Assembly (NCBI GenBank): GCA_017381365.1
Contig: JAFOCI010000079.1
Span: forward strand, 1 to 64,000
DNA length: 64,000 bases
Source of the DNA: Treponema sp.
GTDB lineage: Bacteria > Spirochaetota > Spirochaetia > Treponematales > Treponemataceae
Direction: 5' to 3'
Part shown: positions 61,646 to 64,000 of the stretch, piece by piece
Layout of the letters: every line of letters starts with the position of its first letter
How positions within the stretch are numbered: position 1 is the stretch's first letter
The notes under the pieces: model-generated
The model's database searches: none
What the model was told of the DNA's origin: nothing
Seen by the model: the letters and a program-made list of their open reading frames with translations, nothing else
Made by a program: the position numbers and the translations under genes

Positions 61646-62848
61646 ATGAATAAGAAATTTGTTAGATTTTATTTTGTTTTTGTTTTATTAATTTTTACAT
61701 TTTCAATCACATATTTTATTTCTGAAACTTACAGAAGTTATAAAAATAATTCAAAAGAAACCCAAACTGCTTTTTTTCAGTTAAAAAATGATTCATCTGA
61801 TGATGATTTGTTTCTAAAATCTATTGAAAAGTTTTCTCAGGATTCCAACGTCATTGCCTTGCAGATAATTAAAAATAAAAAAGGGTTTTATGCAAAAAAT
61901 GAAAATTTCAATTATAATTTTGAATCTGCAATGATTTCAGTAATTTCAGATTGTTTTAACGAATCTGATAACTTTTATGAAATAACAGCTGCTGTTTATA
62001 AACTTAATCCAGATACAATCTATAAAAATGCAAAATTTTCGTTTCTAATTATTCTCACTTTTACAATAATTACAGCTGTTTTTTTGATTTTCATAAATCA
62101 AAAAAATAATAAAGAAAGTAAAAATATATTCAATGAAAATTCAAATAATTCTCAATCAAATGATGAAAATACATATGAATCAGACGTTGATTCCGCTGCA
62201 GAAACAGAAGAAAACTCGTTAATAAATCTGCCAGAAGAAGAAAGTTTATCTGATAAAGAACCTGAGCTTTGCGAAATTAATAAAGAAGAAGAATTACACT
62301 CTTTTGAACAGGAAAATAACGATTTCAGCACCCAGGAAACAGAAACAGTTCAATTCACTCCAGAGGAATCCACAGAAAAACTCAGCATAGAAGAAGATTC
62401 TGACAAAAACAACCAGACTTCTCTTCTTCAGGAAATTTTAAATACTAAAACAGAGACAGCAGTTTTCCTTATAAAAACAGATACTGATGATAATTTTCTC
62501 AAGACAAAAGTATTAACGGAAAAATATTTTGATAATGATATAATTATAGAAAAAGAAAATAATACAATCTTAATCATCAAAAAGAACATAAACATTGACG
62601 AAGCAGAAGATTGCGCAGCAGAATTTCACGAGGAATTATTGTCAGAATATGAAAATATGGAACAAAATTCTGTCTGTATAGGAATTTCATGTACAACAAC
62701 TAGATTGATTACAGCAGATCGTCTTATTTTAGAAGCTGAAGAAGCATTAAAACATGCTATAAATGAAAAAGATTCTGATATAATCGGTTTTCATGTAGAT
62801 ATTGATAAATACAACGAATTTATTGCTTCAGAGGAAAACAAACAATAA
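61646..62848 (+). CDS. Membrane protein with a degenerate GGDEF-like C-terminal domain
   Basis: The product is 400 residues. Membrane helices lie at about 7-26 and 133-150 (FLIILTFTIITAVFLIFI), enclosing a sensor-like loop, then an acidic low-complexity linker (to about 260). The C-terminal part (ETAVFLIKTDTDDNFLKTKV, then VCIGISCTTTRLITADRLI and AEEALKHA) follows the layout of a GGDEF domain, but where the GGDEF motif should be the sequence reads DIIIEKENNTILII, so it should not make cyclic di-GMP. It could be a binding or signalling remnant. The start is probably leaderless. It converges with a TPR lipoprotein gene. Confidence 0.6.
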   Translation: MNKKFVRFYFVFVLLIFTFSITYFISETYRSYKNNSKETQTAFFQLKNDSSDDDLFLKSIEKFSQDSNVIALQIIKNKKGFYAKNENFNYNFESAMISVISDCFNESDNFYEITAAVYKLNPDTIYKNAKFSFLIILTFTIITAVFLIFINQKNNKESKNIFNENSNNSQSNDENTYESDVDSAAETEENSLINLPEEESLSDKEPELCEINKEEELHSFEQENNDFSTQETETVQFTPEESTEKLSIEEDSDKNNQTSLLQEILNTKTETAVFLIKTDTDDNFLKTKVLTEKYFDNDIIIEKENNTILIIKKNINIDEAEDCAAEFHEELLSEYENMEQNSVCIGISCTTTRLITADRLILEAEEALKHAINEKDSDIIGFHVDIDKYNEFIASEENKQ

Positions 62849-62865
62849 CGGTTAACTCAACTAAT

Positions 62866-63474
62866 TTAATTATTTGAATCAACCTCTTCTTTCTTAGATT
62901 CTTCATTTTCCTCTGTATCAGTATTAATTATTTTATTCAGATTTTCTATATTTGCATTATCAGGAAATCTTTCTTGTAGTTCTGCAAATTTAGTTTTAGC
63001 GTCATCCATGCGCTCGTCTGCAATAAGAACATTTATATAATTAACGAGGATATCAGCATTATTCTGTTCTTTGCCACAGAGGTATTCATATATATTTATA
63101 GCCGATTCAATTTTTCCTTCCATTGCATATAAATATGCAATGGAAATCTGCAAATCAGTATTATTAACATCACGCTTTAACAGACGATTATAAATTTTTC
63201 TGGCTTCTTTATATTTTTTTGCAAAAACATAAGCTCTGCCAAGTTTATAATAACAAGTCCAGAATATATTTTTATTTTTTAGTGCATAAGTATAAAACTC
63301 GACAGCTTTATCATATTTATTCAAATCCATGTAAGAGTCAGCAATATTCATATATTCAATATAAATATTATTAGTTTTTGTTTCTGTTTCACCGGGAATA
63401 GGAACAGAAGGCATGGTCTGACACGCGGAAAAAGAAAAAACACAAATAAACAGGAAAAAATACAAATACTTCAT
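62866..63474 (-). CDS. TPR lipoprotein
   Basis: The product is 202 residues. The signal peptide ends in a lipobox FSAC (Cys18), so it is probably a lipoprotein. Several TPR-like units follow, such as DSYMDLNKYDKAVEFYTYAL, GRAYVFAKKYKEARKIYNRL and AYLYAMEGKIESAINIYEYL. The C-terminal tail is acidic. It lies 5 nt after the partial gene at the right edge, with which it may form an operon. The partner is unknown. Confidence 0.8.
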   Translation of the reverse strand: MKYLYFFLFICVFSFSACQTMPSVPIPGETETKTNNIYIEYMNIADSYMDLNKYDKAVEFYTYALKNKNIFWTCYYKLGRAYVFAKKYKEARKIYNRLLKRDVNNTDLQISIAYLYAMEGKIESAINIYEYLCGKEQNNADILVNYINVLIADERMDDAKTKFAELQERFPDNANIENLNKIINTDTEENEESKKEEVDSNN

Positions 63475-63479
63475 AAACT

Positions 63480-64000
63480 TTACAATAACAGAAGTTGATA
63501 TAACTGTTTCTTATTCAATTTAATATTTGAAATAGTTAAATTTGTTTCGGTTGAACTAGAAACTTGAGCATCTGTTAATCCAAGAGCCAGTGTCAAAGCT
63601 CCTCGAGCAGCAGGAATAATTCGCCGATTAATAAAATCAAACTGAATTTCCATTATAAATTGATTATTATTTTTTGGATCATTACATATTGAACCACAAA
63701 CATAATTCAACTGATAATTTAATTGGGCTCCAACAAGCATAGAAAGAAAAGCTTGTGGTCTTGTAGCAAAAAATTTTATATTATCATCAGGTATTCCGTT
63801 ATCATAACATAACCAGTCATATACATTGTTATTCAATGATTCATTCTTATCAACTTGAGAAGTTACAATATTATGATATTTTTCTATCATTGACGGAACA
63901 TTATATCCAGTACAAGCGGTAAAAGTATCAGGAAAAGATGCCAGTGTTCCCATCCGCTCATATATTTCATATTTAGATTTTTTGCCGTCGTTTGCATCCA
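63480..64000 (-). CDS. C-terminal part of an unknown gene (5' end outside window)
   Basis: The frame is open from the right edge (reading DANDGKKSKYEIYERMGTLA) to TAA at 63480, about 173 residues. The ATG at 63953 lies inside this frame and has no special support as a start, so the gene most likely begins beyond 64000. Later parts show VGAQLNYQLNYVCGSICNDP and RRIIPAARGALTLALGLTD. There is no family I recognise. Its neighbour downstream is the TPR lipoprotein gene. Confidence 0.6.
   Translation of the reverse strand, partial: DANDGKKSKYEIYERMGTLASFPDTFTACTGYNVPSMIEKYHNIVTSQVDKNESLNNNVYDWLCYDNGIPDDNIKFFATRPQAFLSMLVGAQLNYQLNYVCGSICNDPKNNNQFIMEIQFDFINRRIIPAARGALTLALGLTDAQVSSSTETNLTISNIKLNKKQLYQLLLL

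Noticed and set aside
1-64000. CRISPR arrays, tRNA, rRNA, tmRNA, transposases and prophage genes
   Set aside because: No regularly spaced repeats, cloverleaf-like tRNA ends, or matching protein motifs were noticed on either strand by eye; a tRNAscan/Infernal run would be needed to exclude small RNAs.

Overview
The window looks like a chromosomal piece of a spirochaete of the genus Treponema or a close relative. It is AT-rich. It carries a spirochaetal flagellar operon in its usual order (flbD-motA-motB-fliL-fliM-fliY-fliO-fliP-fliQ-fliR-flhB-flhA-flhF-flhG-sigma28-fapA). It also carries a V-type ATPase operon with a DUF2764 gene between subunits E and A, and two Maf-type flagellin-glycosylation proteins. 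The genus call rests on protein recognition only; no database search was run.

Positions 1-23597 form a surface-glycan region. Rightward genes encode a GtrII-like membrane glycosyltransferase, several GT4 enzymes, a GT8-like enzyme, UDP-glucose dehydrogenase, UDP-glucuronate 4-epimerase, a TagF-like (CDP-glycerol type) transferase and a WbaP-type initiating phosphotransferase. Two large proteins join a YidC/Oxa1 domain to an alkaline-phosphatase/sulfatase-superfamily domain. Two leftward outer-membrane proteins of Wzi type and a rightward Omp85-like barrel protein complete the set. Together they suggest a uronic-acid-containing, possibly phosphoglycerol-decorated envelope glycan. The TagF-like gene is broken by one in-frame TAA.

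Positions 23594-33463 read leftward: a periplasmic TPR protein, ispG, and the V-ATPase operon atpE-DUF2764-atpA-atpB-atpD-atpI-atpK, whose K subunit has the ligand pattern of a sodium-binding c-ring. Positions 33542-52978 are the leftward flagellar operon, preceded by hemW and lepB. In it motB carries an in-frame TAG at codon 49. Positions 53046-64000 hold smpB and a secreted protein (rightward), a Sua5/YrdC enzyme and an FtsB/DivIC-like protein (leftward), a 1002-residue acidic repeat protein, two tandem Maf proteins and a degenerate GGDEF-like membrane protein (rightward), then a TPR lipoprotein and a partial unknown gene (leftward).

Three features cut across the regions. Five rightward genes (6903, 14258, 20476, 53046, 61646) have a -35/-10 pair with an exact 17-bp spacer ending 6-9 nt before the ATG and no Shine-Dalgarno, the signature of leaderless mRNA. 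Three copies of a GGGGCTGTCC-bounded palindromic element sit between genes, one of them between motA and motB. Two genes have single in-frame stops with intact coding sequence on both sides. No tRNA, rRNA, CRISPR array, transposase or prophage was seen, and no gene-free stretch exceeds 300 bases.
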